Origin: JBHEKP01 sp041859375 | GTDB taxonomy: Bacteria; Hydrogenedentota; Hydrogenedentia; Hydrogenedentales; CAITNO01 | NCBI GenBank assembly: GCA_041859375.1 | Contig: JBHEKP010000146.1 | Coordinates: 1-31,896, forward strand | DNA: 31,896 bases | Direction of reading: 5' to 3' | In this document: positions 21,412 through 29,893 of the stretch, in pieces | How the letters are laid out: every line of letters begins with the position of its first letter | How positions within the stretch are numbered: the stretch's first letter is position 1 | Translations under genes and position numbers: made by a program | The notes under the pieces: generated by a model | Told to the model about the DNA's origin: nothing | The model's input: the letters and a program-made list of their open reading frames with translations, nothing else | Database searches by the model: none

Positions 21412-22020
21412 ATGACCATGTTTCAAAAAGCCCTTTCCGTCGCGGCGCTGATTGCCTCGATGTGTGGCGTAAGCCTTGCCGCCCATGCCGTCAATCCCCC
21501 GGAGGTGGCCTCCCCGCTGGATTTGAAGGTGAAGGACATTGATGGAAATGAGGTTGACCTCTCCGTGTACAAGGGCAGCGTGGTGCTCATCGTCAATGTC
21601 GCCTCGAAATGCGGGCTCACCCCCCAGTACGAGGGGTTGGAGGCCCTTTACCAAAAACACAAGGGCCGGGGCCTTGTCGTGCTGGGATTCCCCGCAAACA
21701 ATTTCATGGGCCAGGAGCCCGGAAGCGAGACGGAAATCAAACAGTTTTGCAGCACAAAGTACAATGTGACTTTCCCCATGTTTTCCAAGATATCCGTAAA
21801 GGGCGATGACATCGCCCCCCTTTACGCCTGGCTGACATCGGAAAAGACCAACCCGGAGTTTTCAGGTGACATTGAGTGGAATTTCGGAAAATTTCTGGTG
21901 AACCATGAGGGGAAGGTGGTGAAACGCTTCTCACCCCGGACAAAGCCCGATTCCGAGGAGCTGGGAAAGGCAGTGGAGGCTGCCCTTGCCGGGAAAGAGG
22001 CGGCGGAAAAGGCGAAGTAA
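21412..22020 (+). CDS. gpx: Exported glutathione peroxidase-like thiol peroxidase
   Basis: 202 residues from MTMFQKALSV, chosen for AAGGAG upstream. The frame is open further left but without a ribosome site. A signal peptide (MTMFQKALSVAALIASMCGV, cut near AHA) directs it to the periplasm. The GPx fold has the peroxidatic Cys in NVASKCGLTPQY, the Gln/Asn region GFPANNFMGQEPG (FPCNQFGxQEPG in the family, so its resolving-type Cys is replaced by Ala), and the Trp/Asn motif WNFGKFLVN. It reduces hydrogen or lipid peroxides, in bacteria usually with thioredoxin-type donors. The family is mostly cytoplasmic, so the signal peptide is notable. It is divergent from the EF-G paralog with a terminator behind it. 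Confidence 0.9.
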   Translation: MTMFQKALSVAALIASMCGVSLAAHAVNPPEVASPLDLKVKDIDGNEVDLSVYKGSVVLIVNVASKCGLTPQYEGLEALYQKHKGRGLVVLGFPANNFMGQEPGSETEIKQFCSTKYNVTFPMFSKISVKGDDIAPLYAWLTSEKTNPEFSGDIEWNFGKFLVNHEGKVVKRFSPRTKPDSEELGKAVEAALAGKEAAEKAK

Positions 22021-22030
22021 CACCGGCGCA

Positions 22031-22073
22031 AAAACAACACGTCCCCCATGGCATGCAACCATGGGGGACGTTT
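22031..22073. terminator. Bidirectional terminator between gpx and the oxidoreductase gene
   Basis: CGTCCCCCATGG (22040-22051) pairs with CCATGGGGGACG (22059-22070), perfect over 12 bp. TTTCGTG follows on plus and TGTTGTTTTTG on minus. Confidence 0.88.
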
Positions 22074-22086
22074 CGTGTCAATAGGC

Positions 22087-23328
22087 TTAGAACAGGACTT
22101 CCCCGCCCCTGCCCTGGGCGATGAGGGACTTGTAGGTCTTGAGTTCCTCCTGCACCGCCTTTTCGGTGAGGTAAATGGTCTTGCCCCGCTCCGCGGACAT
22201 GTAGGCCGCCTGGCACAGCAGGGTGATCTGGGCGCCATAGGCGAAGTCCAGGAACCCGTTTTTACCCTGCTTGAAGCAGTTCACGGCGTCCTCAATCTCG
22301 TCCACGTACCCGTACAGGTCGGCTTCGTTTGTCTCCACCACCAGCAGGCCGCGCGAAGAGGTTGACTTCTCAAGGGCCAGCTCGGCGTTGGCGACGGCGT
22401 CCGCGGCCTGGTCGCCGATGAAGACCTCAAGGGGGGACTTCAGGGAGTTGAGCTCGAAGGCGTAGCCGGGTCCAAGCCCGTCCATGGTCAGGCGGAGCCC
22501 CTGCTTGTCATACATCCAGGAGTTGGTGAACTGCGCCTGGACGAGCTGACCGGTGTCGGGGTTCTTGAATGTGACGATGCCGGTGGCAAAGTCCTCGGCG
22601 GGCGTCTTGGCGTAATCCACGCCCATGCGGTCAAAAAGCTCCTTGCGGTAGCGGGGCACCCCCCACTTCAGGAGCGAGGTGGTGGCGGTGACGCTGATGG
22701 GTTCAAGATAGTCAACGGGTTTGCCATGGGGCGTGAGCACATACCAGCCCACGGCGATGCTGTGGCAGCCCATGTCGGACAGCACGCCGCCGCCCTGGCG
22801 GGTGGGATCCCAGAACCAGGGCTCGTGGGGGCCGCAGTGCTCCTCGGAACTCCGGGCCAGCGCCAGCGGGCCCATCTGCTCCTGCACCGGGCGGAGCTGC
22901 TCCATCTGGGCGCGGATGCCCTTCATGTGCACCTGGTTTTCAAAATACGCCGTCGGCAGGCCGGACTCCTTTGCCAGCGCCACAATCTGCTCCGCCTCCG
23001 CCACGGTGCGGCCGAGGGGCTTTTCGCAGATGATGCCCTTGAGCGCCGCACCCTGCTTCACCGCTTCGACGATTTCCTGCATGAGCTGGATGCGCGCCAT
23101 GTTGGGGGCGAAAATGGCCACCGCGTCAACATTTTTGCACAGTTCGGCCACGGAGCCGTACACGGTGCAGGGGCCGATGCCGTTTGCGTTGGCATCGGCG
23201 GCCAGTTCCTCGGCGCCCTTCAGCGCGCACACACCGGCGAGGTCAATCCCGCGGATTTGCTTGACCGCGCGGGCCTGAAACTTCGCGATGAAGCCCGCAC
23301 CGATGAATCCGAGTTTGAAATTACCCAT
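22087..23328 (-). CDS. Gfo/Idh/MocA-family oxidoreductase
   Basis: 413 residues starting MGNFKLGFIGAGFIAKF. The Rossmann motif GFIGAGFIA is at residues 7-15. VDAVAIFAPN and the hallmark ICEKPLGRTVAEAEQIV (about 100-116) follow, where the Lys of EKP is the usual proton-relay and cofactor residue. In the C-terminal sheet domain GGGVLSDMGCHSIAVGWYVL carries the conserved Asp and His of the substrate site. The family uses NAD(P) to oxidise or reduce sugars, inositols or related alcohols, in the cytoplasm. I cannot tell the substrate. Lentisphaera/planctomycete-like genomes carry dozens of these. It is a single-gene unit, with AAGGAG upstream and its own promoter. Confidence 0.92.
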   Translation of the reverse strand: MGNFKLGFIGAGFIAKFQARAVKQIRGIDLAGVCALKGAEELAADANANGIGPCTVYGSVAELCKNVDAVAIFAPNMARIQLMQEIVEAVKQGAALKGIICEKPLGRTVAEAEQIVALAKESGLPTAYFENQVHMKGIRAQMEQLRPVQEQMGPLALARSSEEHCGPHEPWFWDPTRQGGGVLSDMGCHSIAVGWYVLTPHGKPVDYLEPISVTATTSLLKWGVPRYRKELFDRMGVDYAKTPAEDFATGIVTFKNPDTGQLVQAQFTNSWMYDKQGLRLTMDGLGPGYAFELNSLKSPLEVFIGDQAADAVANAELALEKSTSSRGLLVVETNEADLYGYVDEIEDAVNCFKQGKNGFLDFAYGAQITLLCQAAYMSAERGKTIYLTEKAVQEELKTYKSLIAQGRGGEVLF

Positions 23329-23387
23329 ACCTGTCCATCTCCTTGCATTTGCGGTTTACATACCCCTCAACCGAGGTAAGAACCCCT

Positions 23388-23416
23388 ATTATAGTCCAGC
23401 ACGGACAGGTACTCAA
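23388..23416 (-). promoter_or_regulatory. Sigma-70 promoter for the oxidoreductase gene
   Basis: TTGAGT (23411-23416), 17-bp spacer, perfect TATAAT (23388-23393), on the minus strand about 60 bp upstream of the start codon. Confidence 0.72.
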
Positions 23417-23458
23417 CAGCAATCTTCCAGTTGGTGACAGGTTGGCGGGGTGTATGTA

Positions 23459-23482
23459 TCCCAATATGGGACGGGGTACCCC
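23459..23482. promoter_or_regulatory. Two adjacent palindromes upstream of the Bat operon
   Basis: TCCCA-ATA-TGGGA (23459-23471) is followed one base later by GGGGTACCCC (23473-23482), both perfect. They lie about 90-110 bp before the first Bat gene and are candidate operator sites, though no cognate regulator is nearby. Confidence 0.4.
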
Positions 23483-23570
23483 TGAAAAACCCCAAATAAG
23501 GTTCACCCAACCGGCCGGAGAGGCGATATATCCATTAAAAACAAGAACTTACGAGGGGTTAAGAGATGGC

Positions 23571-24422
23571 ATGAAACATGCTTTTGCGTCAAATATGACG
23601 TGTATGTTCAAAAATAGCGGCCTTTTAGTTGCCCTTCTTCTGTTGGGCATGGGAGGCGTTCACCTGCGGGGATGGTCTGAAGACGCCCCGACCTGCTCCA
23701 CCGTTGTTGTGGCGGATGAAGCCTCGCAGGGGAATACAGTGCGGGTCGAATACATTGTTGAATGGACCGGAAACCCGGACAAATATCTGATTTGGCCGCT
23801 GGATATGGAAAATCCGGAATGGGGAGTTTCCAGGCTTGTGACCAGCGGGACCATGTTTGAGAATGGACGGACGCGGGTGGTTCAAACAGTGGAATACACG
23901 GCAAAGGCGTCCGGCAGGCATGAGACACCCCCCGTAATGATTAAATGGACGGACGCGGACTTTCCAGCTTCCGGCCTGGTTGAGAAGATCCCCCCCCGGA
24001 CGATTGAGGCGAAACCGGTCGGCATTGACTTCCAATCCCAAGGGAAAGCCCCCCATGCCGTTTACATTGCCGCCGGGGCGTTGCTGGCCTGCCTGGCCGC
24101 CGGGGCGGGGTTGGTCCTGCGCAAACGTTCACGCGCCACTGCGGATCAGTCCGATCCGGGCGCATGGCTTGACGCGCAGTACCACCAGGCGCGCAGGCTC
24201 AGTCTGGACGGCGACTTTTACAACGCCTATCTGACCCTCAAGGCCATGGCGGATCACCTGGCCAAATCGGGGAAAGAGGAGGCCGCCACCCTGGCGCGGC
24301 GGCTGGACGAGCGCGCAAGGGCGGTCGGGTTCCAGGCGGTTCGCCCCCCGGACGACGAGGTGGAGATGTTTTTCAAGGAAGCAAAACGCCTGGCCGCGGA
24401 ATGCGGCGGGCGCAACCAGTAA
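23571..24422 (+). CDS. BatD-like membrane protein, first gene of the Bat operon
   Basis: 283 residues from the ATG at 23571 (GAGGGG about 13 bases upstream). ATGs at 23595 and 23604 are alternatives. The frame is open to 23343 but that part is nonsense. A hydrophobic signal or anchor follows (SGLLVALLLLGMGGVHL). The periplasmic part is a beta-sandwich of the BatD kind (VVVADEASQGNTVRVEYIVE). A second membrane segment (AVYIAAGALLACLAAGAGLVL) leads to a helical cytoplasmic tail with YHQARRLSLDGDFYNAYLTL. It precedes moxR by 18 bp. The role is inferred from context: an inner-membrane partner of the MoxR/VWA complex. Confidence 0.7.
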   Translation: MKHAFASNMTCMFKNSGLLVALLLLGMGGVHLRGWSEDAPTCSTVVVADEASQGNTVRVEYIVEWTGNPDKYLIWPLDMENPEWGVSRLVTSGTMFENGRTRVVQTVEYTAKASGRHETPPVMIKWTDADFPASGLVEKIPPRTIEAKPVGIDFQSQGKAPHAVYIAAGALLACLAAGAGLVLRKRSRATADQSDPGAWLDAQYHQARRLSLDGDFYNAYLTLKAMADHLAKSGKEEAATLARRLDERARAVGFQAVRPPDDEVEMFFKEAKRLAAECGGRNQ

Positions 24423-24440
24423 GCTGGAGGAAATTCAGCC

Positions 24441-25427
24441 ATGACGGTAAATGTGGAAGCGGTGAGAAGGGAAGTGGAGAGGCACGCGCCCTTTGTGAAC
24501 CAGTTGCGCGAGGCGGTTTCAAAGATTGTCGTCGGCCAGCGCTACATGGTGGACCGGCTGCTCGTCGGCATGCTCGCCAACGGGCATGTGCTGATTGAGG
24601 GCGTGCCCGGACTGGCGAAAACCACGGCGGTGAACGCCCTGGCGCGGGCCATGGACTGCACCTTCCGCCGCATACAGTTCACCCCGGATCTGCTGCCCGC
24701 CGACCTTGTCGGAACCCAGGTGTACACACCGAAAACCGGTGATTTCACCATCAAAAAGGGGCCGGTCTTCGGCAACATCATCCTCGCGGACGAAATCAAC
24801 CGCGCCCCCGCAAAGGTGCAGAGCGCCCTGCTGGAGGCCATGCAGGAACGGCAGGTGACCATCGGCGACGAGACCTTTGCCCTGGAGGAGCCGTTCATGG
24901 TGCTGGCCACGCAAAACCCCATAGAGCAGGAGGGCACCTATCCTCTGCCCGAGGCGCAGATGGACCGGTTCATGCTCAAGCTGCGGATTACCTATCCCAG
25001 CCGCGCCGAGGAGAGGGAGATCATGGACCGGGTGGACATCCTCCACCCCGCCGAAATAAGCCCGGTGATTTCCCGCGCGCAGATTTTGGAGGCCCGGGAA
25101 ATCGTCAACCGCATTTATGTGGATGAAAAGGCCAAGAACTACATTGTTGACCTTGTTTACGCCACCCGCGAACCCGACCTGTACGGGCTGAAAATCAAGC
25201 ATCTCATCGAGATCGGCGCGTCCCCGCGCGCGACCATCTACCTCCAGCAGGCGGCGCGGGCGATGGCCTTTTTGCAGGGCGAAGGCAACGTGTTTCCGAA
25301 TGACGTGAAGCAGGTGGCCGTGGATGTGCTCCGGCACCGGGTCAAGGAAACCTATGAAGCCGAGGCGGAGAACATCTCCAGCGAGGACATCATCCGCCGG
25401 ATTCTTGACACCGTCCCCGTTCCCTGA
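24441..25427 (+). CDS. moxR: MoxR-family AAA+ ATPase
   Basis: 328 residues with GGAGG upstream. Walker A is GVPGLAKTT (54-62) and Walker B IILADEIN with D117/E118. Sensor 1 lies in VLATQNPIEQEG (154-165), and EAQMDRFML supplies the Arg-finger region. The lid is the C-terminal third. MoxR ATPases act with von Willebrand factor A (VWA) proteins, often as chaperones that insert metals or assemble complexes, and here the VWA partners are encoded just downstream. It is cytoplasmic, probably hexameric. Its length (normal about 320-350) and motifs are intact, so it should be active. Confidence 0.95.
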   Translation: MTVNVEAVRREVERHAPFVNQLREAVSKIVVGQRYMVDRLLVGMLANGHVLIEGVPGLAKTTAVNALARAMDCTFRRIQFTPDLLPADLVGTQVYTPKTGDFTIKKGPVFGNIILADEINRAPAKVQSALLEAMQERQVTIGDETFALEEPFMVLATQNPIEQEGTYPLPEAQMDRFMLKLRITYPSRAEEREIMDRVDILHPAEISPVISRAQILEAREIVNRIYVDEKAKNYIVDLVYATREPDLYGLKIKHLIEIGASPRATIYLQQAARAMAFLQGEGNVFPNDVKQVAVDVLRHRVKETYEAEAENISSEDIIRRILDTVPVP

Positions 25428-25458
25428 GCTTCGCGTGCCGGTTTTAAGGAGTGCCATC

Positions 25459-25887
25459 ATGACCAGCAAAAAGAAACATGATTCCTTGGAATTGTGGCCT
25501 GCGGCGCAGCAAGCCTCCGCGGCGGCGCGCAACCGCCTGTCCACGGGCTTTGCCCGGCATGACGCTGTTTCCGCCCTCTGCGATGAACTCGAAAGGGGCG
25601 GATACTCCGTGGACAGGATGGTTTGGCTGCCCGAAAGGGCGGGAGCCACGGACCTGAACTGCGGCATGGTGGTGGATGTGCTCGTGGAGAAGAACCTTGC
25701 CCTGGTGGTCGAGACGGATCCCAAAAACGCCAGGCGCAGCGGTGACATGCTTCCCCAGGTGATCAGCCGGGGGAATTACAGCCAGGCGGCTGTGCTGATG
25801 TTCGGCGACGGTGTCGCGTACCAGCGTCTCGAAAAATCGGCCGCCTCCGAGGCGGCGTCAAACGATGCGGGGGCGCCGCGGTCATGA
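25459..25887 (+). CDS. GxxExxY/PD-(D/E)XK-like small protein, catalytic core probably degenerate
   Basis: 142 residues from MTSKKKHDSL, with AAGGAG eight bases upstream. Longer readings overlap moxR in another frame. The layout recalls GxxExxY proteins: a helix (HDAVSALCDELERGGYSVDR), a strand pair with CGMVVDVLVEKNLALVVETD, then helices (DMLPQVISRGNYSQAAVLMF). D73 and E85 fall where the family has its catalytic Asp and Glu. The Lys expected two residues after the Glu is Asp (E85-T-D87), and the GxxExxY signature is not seen. So it may bind nucleic acid or another partner without cutting. It lies between moxR and the DUF58 gene and overlaps the latter by 4 nt, unusual for a Bat operon. The fold call is tentative. 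Confidence 0.6.
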   Translation: MTSKKKHDSLELWPAAQQASAAARNRLSTGFARHDAVSALCDELERGGYSVDRMVWLPERAGATDLNCGMVVDVLVEKNLALVVETDPKNARRSGDMLPQVISRGNYSQAAVLMFGDGVAYQRLEKSAASEAASNDAGAPRS

Positions 25888-26768
25888 TACCCTCCGAGGT
25901 CATGCGCCAGATTCGGCGGATTCAAATCCGCACCAGCCGCATGGTGAACGAAATTCTCGCGGGCCAGTACGAGAGCGTCTTCAAGGGCCAGGGAATGGAG
26001 TTCAAGGAGGTGCGCTCCTATGTGCCCGGCGACGATGTCCGCGCCATAGACTGGAACGTCACGGCGCGCACCGGCTCCCCCCATGTGAAGGTTATGGCGG
26101 AGGAGCGCGAGCTGACCGTGATGCTTCTGGTGGACATGAGCGGCTCCATGCGCTTTGGCAGTGTTTCGCGTTTCAAGAACGAGCTTGCGGCGGAGCTGGG
26201 CGCGGTTGTGGCCTTCAGCGCCATACAAAACAACGACAAGGTCGGCCTTCTTGTTTTCACCGACAAGATTGAGTTGTTTGTGCCGCCGAACAAGGGCCGC
26301 AAGCACGTGCTGCGCGTCATCCGCGAAATTTTGTGCTTTGAGCCGGGTGGGGCGGGCACGGACATCCCGGCGGCGCTGCATTACATGAACAATGTCGTGC
26401 GCCGCCGCGCGGTGGTGTTTCTTGTGTCCGACTTCATGGCGGAGGGTTGCGAGGATGCCCTTCGGCTGGCGGCGAAACGCCATGACCTGATAGCGGTGAC
26501 CATGTCCGACCCGCGTGAGGCGGAACTGCCCAATGCGGGCCTGGTGGCGCTCAGGGATCCTGAAACGGGCAGGGAATACGTGGCCGACACGGGCAATCCG
26601 CGGCTGCGCCGCGCCTATGCGGAGAGGGCCGAACGCCGCATGCGCGCCCGTGATGAGATGCTGCGGCGCAACAAGATAGACGCGATGCGCGTCATCAATG
26701 ATCACGAGCGTTCATACATCAGGGAATTTCACCGGTTCTTCAGGATGCGGGAGATGCGGAAGCGATGA
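25884..26768 (+). CDS. DUF58 protein with von Willebrand factor A-like domain
   Basis: 294 residues. The DUF58 signature is in the first 60: FKEVRSYVPGDDVRAIDWNV, with the conserved YxPGDDxRxIDWN. The VWA-like part has LLVDMSGSM, whose D84, S86 and S88 (DxSxS) form the metal site, then GGAGTDIPAAL and VFLVSDFM as the Thr and Asp ligands. DUF58 proteins are the standard partners of MoxR. It is soluble, probably at the inner face of the membrane. The start overlaps the preceding stop by 4 nt (ATGA), and its own stop overlaps the next start the same way. Confidence 0.94.
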   Translation: MIPSEVMRQIRRIQIRTSRMVNEILAGQYESVFKGQGMEFKEVRSYVPGDDVRAIDWNVTARTGSPHVKVMAEERELTVMLLVDMSGSMRFGSVSRFKNELAAELGAVVAFSAIQNNDKVGLLVFTDKIELFVPPNKGRKHVLRVIREILCFEPGGAGTDIPAALHYMNNVVRRRAVVFLVSDFMAEGCEDALRLAAKRHDLIAVTMSDPREAELPNAGLVALRDPETGREYVADTGNPRLRRAYAERAERRMRARDEMLRRNKIDAMRVINDHERSYIREFHRFFRMREMRKR

Positions 26769-27733
26769 GGCCGGCGGCTGCCATATTGATGTGCCTGACG
26801 CTTTTGCCCGTCCCATTCGCCGTGGCCGCGGAGGCCGGAACGGGCGGGGGCTCCCCTGTGTCCGTCTCTGTTCGGCTCACCCCCCCCTCCCAGCCCTACA
26901 TCCGCTCCGCATCGCTGGTTGTTGAGGCGCGTGCGGACGCGAAGGCAACCGTGGCTGTTTCGGAGTTCAAGGCCGAAGTTGACGGTGTGGAAACGTCCGC
27001 GCTGCCCCAGGAGTCTGTTGAGGAAGAGGGAACAGGAAAAAAACTGCACCGCCGCGAATTCCGAATTGATCCGATCAAACCCGGAATGTACCGGCTTGCC
27101 GATTTGGAGTTGACGGTTGCCCTGGATGGAAATGAGGAGAAAATCATCCTTCCCGGCCAGCTCTATGCCGCCGGGGAATTGACGGAGGAGGAACAGGCCG
27201 CGCTGGGCGCTTTCGCCGAGGCGGCGGCTCCTTCCGCTTTTACCGAGCACCGGATGCCGCCCTTCTGGCTGCTTGTCCTGTCACTGGCGGGGGCTGTCCT
27301 TGTCGCCGCCGCGGTATTTTATGCCCTGCGCAGGAAAAAGGCCCCTGTTGCCGCCCCCCCCAGGCCCGCCTGGGAGGTGGCCTTCCAGCGTCTGCGCGAA
27401 CTGAAAATGCGCAATCTTCCGATGAACGGACGCTCAGAGGCTTATTATGTGGACCTTACCGCCATACTCCGCTACTACTTGGAGGACCGTTTCGGCCTGA
27501 ACGCACCTGAACAGACCACGCAGGAATTCTTGGAGGCGGCCTCCTCAGGCGCGCTTGTTTCGCCGGACCAGCAGGAGTTTCTGGCCGCCTTTTTGCGCCA
27601 TTCAGACAGGGTAAAGTTTGCCCGTCTGGAGCCCTCCATTCAGGAGATGGAAGAGCGTTTCGATGAGGTGGAGCGTTTTGTCTGGGAGACGGTGCCCTCC
27701 GCAGGGGATGAAAACGGGGAGACTGTCGCATGA
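26765..27733 (+). CDS. DUF4381-like membrane protein
   Basis: 322 residues. A signal or anchor covers residues 4-22. A periplasmic beta-sandwich follows (VSVSVRLTPPSQPYIRSASL). The membrane helix is at about 163-187 (FWLLVLSLAGAVLVAAAVFYA), with basic residues after it. The cytoplasmic part contains SEAYYVDLTAILRYYLEDRF and QTTQEFL, the pattern found in DUF4381 proteins of MoxR/VWA clusters. It overlaps both neighbours by 4 nt. The role is not known biochemically. By position it links the MoxR/DUF58 pair to the VWA proteins in the membrane. Confidence 0.82.
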   Translation: MRPAAAILMCLTLLPVPFAVAAEAGTGGGSPVSVSVRLTPPSQPYIRSASLVVEARADAKATVAVSEFKAEVDGVETSALPQESVEEEGTGKKLHRREFRIDPIKPGMYRLADLELTVALDGNEEKIILPGQLYAAGELTEEEQAALGAFAEAAAPSAFTEHRMPPFWLLVLSLAGAVLVAAAVFYALRRKKAPVAAPPRPAWEVAFQRLRELKMRNLPMNGRSEAYYVDLTAILRYYLEDRFGLNAPEQTTQEFLEAASSGALVSPDQQEFLAAFLRHSDRVKFARLEPSIQEMEERFDEVERFVWETVPSAGDENGETVA

Positions 27734-28767
27734 GCACCCTGTTGTCCCCGTTTTTTTTCGAAGGGCTGACTTATCCGCAGGCGCTGTTTCTGCTGATTCC
27801 GGTGGCGGTGCTACTCCTTGTCGAGTGCTTTCCCGGGAATTCAGGCGTTTTGTCCATGTCCACCACCTCAGAATTACGCGGGCTTGGCCATGGTCCCCTG
27901 CGGTTTTACCGCCTTTTCCCCGCGCTGCTCCGCGCGGCCGGGCTGACCCTGCTGGTGGTCGCCCTTGCCGGTCCCCTGAACGGCTATGAGCTTCGCAAGG
28001 ACCGCGCCGGGGTGATTGACATCATGCTGTGCGTGGATGTGTCCGGCAGCATGCAGCAGGCGGATTTTGTGATGAACGGGCAGCCCAGGGACCGTCTTTT
28101 CGTGACAAAACAGGCCGTCCGCAACTTTATTGACAGCCGCCGGGAACGCCAGGAGGGCCGTTATGGCGCGGATCGCGTCGGCCTGGTGCTTTTCTCGGGG
28201 CTTGCCTGGACCCAGTGCCCCCTGACCCTTGACTATGACGTCCTTGAGCGCGAGGTGGAAAACGCGGGAATCGCCCCGGACAACAAGCAGGGCACCGCAA
28301 TCGGCTCCGCCCTCGGTCTGGCCATACGCCGTCTCAGCCAGACGCCGGCCAAATCGAAGGTGGTGGTGCTCCTTTCCGACGGAAACAACAACCGGGGCGA
28401 ACTGGATCCCATGACCGCCGCGCAAATGGCGAAGGAAATGGGGATCCGCGTGTATACCATCGGCGCGGGTTCCCCGGAGGAGACCACGATGCTCCAGGGG
28501 GGGCTGTTCCCCGTCAAGAGCGAGGCCATCGACGAGGACATGCTCAAGAAAATGGCGGGCTCCACCGGCGGCCGGTATTACCTGGCCACGGACACGGACG
28601 CCCTCATGAACGCCTACGCGGAAATCAACGACCTGGAGACAACGGAAATAGAGCTTGGCGACTATTACGAGTTCAGGGAAAACTTCACCGCCTATTTCGC
28701 CCTTGGCGCGCTGCTGTCCCTTGCGTCCATCGTGCTGCGCCGGACGCGCTATGAGGTGATCCCATGA
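27730..28767 (+). CDS. batA: BatA, VWA-domain inner-membrane protein
   Basis: 345 residues. Membrane segments are near 17-31 and 62-82 and at the end (about 318-336). Between them lies a VWA domain: ICVD-type strand with D103-V-S-G-S107 (MIDAS DxSxS), GTAIGSALG as the Thr loop, and VVVLLSDGNNNRG for the Asp. This is the classic BatA layout in aerotolerance operons. In Bacteroides the Bat genes help oxygen tolerance. In other bacteria they are tied to envelope stress or motility. The start overlaps the previous stop by 4 nt. The VWA domain probably faces the periplasm. Confidence 0.92.
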   Translation: MSTLLSPFFFEGLTYPQALFLLIPVAVLLLVECFPGNSGVLSMSTTSELRGLGHGPLRFYRLFPALLRAAGLTLLVVALAGPLNGYELRKDRAGVIDIMLCVDVSGSMQQADFVMNGQPRDRLFVTKQAVRNFIDSRRERQEGRYGADRVGLVLFSGLAWTQCPLTLDYDVLEREVENAGIAPDNKQGTAIGSALGLAIRRLSQTPAKSKVVVLLSDGNNNRGELDPMTAAQMAKEMGIRVYTIGAGSPEETTMLQGGLFPVKSEAIDEDMLKKMAGSTGGRYYLATDTDALMNAYAEINDLETTEIELGDYYEFRENFTAYFALGALLSLASIVLRRTRYEVIP

Positions 28768-28804
28768 CGATATTCGGCGCAAATATGACAGGAGGGAAAA
28801 CACC

Positions 28805-29893
28805 ATGCTAGACCATGTGCAGTTTTCCTTCCCCCCCGCCCAGGCGCCCCTGTGGGTGGTTGCGGGCGTGCTTGTGCTGGCGTTGGGCGTGCTGGCGCTC
28901 CGTTTCGCGGAAAAGCGGCGCGAACGGCGGCTGCGCATGATGGTGGAGGCGGAGCTTGCGGACAGGCTGATGCCCGGTTACGACAGGAAATTCCGCAGTC
29001 CCCTCGCCTGGTTCACGCTCGCGGCCCTTGTTTTCGCCCTGCTCACCCTCGCGCAGCCCCGCTGGGGCCGTTCGTGGGTGAACGTTTCCAGAACAGGCCG
29101 GGACATCATGGTGCTGCTGGACACAAGCGAGAGCATGAACGCCCAAAATCCCCTGCCGACACGCCTGGAGCGGGCGCGCCAGAAGGTGCAATCCCTGCTG
29201 GATCTCTGCCCCGGGGACAGGTTTGGCCTGATCGCTTTTTCGGGGGAGGCAACCCTGCAATCCCCGCTCACGCTGGACCACAATTATTTCAGGGCCGTGC
29301 TGGACGCCGTCTCGACCGACACCATCACCACCGAGGGCACGGACATCACCTCCGCGCTGCGCGAGGCAAAAAAGGTGTTTGAGGAGGATGTCCGGAAAAG
29401 CGGTGAATCGCGGAAGCACGCCAGAATTATCCTTGTCATCACCGACGGCGAGGAAACCGCGGGTGAGGCGATGGGGCTTGCGGAGGAAATGCGGGACCAT
29501 GCGGGCATATACGTTCTTGGTGTCGGCGACCCGAAGGGGGCCACGGTGACCTTCCCGGCGTGGATGCAGCGTTACACCAGCATTCCCGAGGAGAAGCGCA
29601 CCCGTCTGAGCAGGCTGGACGAGGAAAAACTGGCCGCGCTTGCCAAGGGAAACGGCGGCGCCTATGTGCGCATCACCCCCGACAACAGCGACGTGAATTT
29701 CCTGCACGACGAATGGGAGCAGATACAGGCGAAGGCCCTTTCCGGCGAGATGCGCTACAACCTTGTCAACCGGTACAGGTGGCCCCTTTCGGCAATGGTG
29801 TTTTTCATTTTTGCCGAGGGCGTCTGGCTGGCAGTCATGCCCCGCCTGAGGGCGGTGCGCATGAACCGGATGCGGGGGACTGGAAATGGATAA
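28805..29893 (+). CDS. batB: BatB, VWA-domain inner-membrane protein
   Basis: 362 residues with AGGAGG nine bases upstream. Membrane segments are near 16-33 and 67-84, and near the C-terminus (WPLSAMVFFIFAEGVWLAV). MIDAS is D106-T-S-E-S110. FSGEATLQSPLTLDHNYF and TEGTDITSAL give the Thr site, and VITDGEETAGE the Asp. Gene order and membrane layout are those of BatB, the second VWA partner in the complex. It is separated from batA by 37 bp, the only clear gap in the second half of the operon, and overlaps the TPR gene by 8 nt. Confidence 0.92.
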   Translation: MLDHVQFSFPPAQAPLWVVAGVLVLALGVLALRFAEKRRERRLRMMVEAELADRLMPGYDRKFRSPLAWFTLAALVFALLTLAQPRWGRSWVNVSRTGRDIMVLLDTSESMNAQNPLPTRLERARQKVQSLLDLCPGDRFGLIAFSGEATLQSPLTLDHNYFRAVLDAVSTDTITTEGTDITSALREAKKVFEEDVRKSGESRKHARIILVITDGEETAGEAMGLAEEMRDHAGIYVLGVGDPKGATVTFPAWMQRYTSIPEEKRTRLSRLDEEKLAALAKGNGGAYVRITPDNSDVNFLHDEWEQIQAKALSGEMRYNLVNRYRWPLSAMVFFIFAEGVWLAVMPRLRAVRMNRMRGTGNG

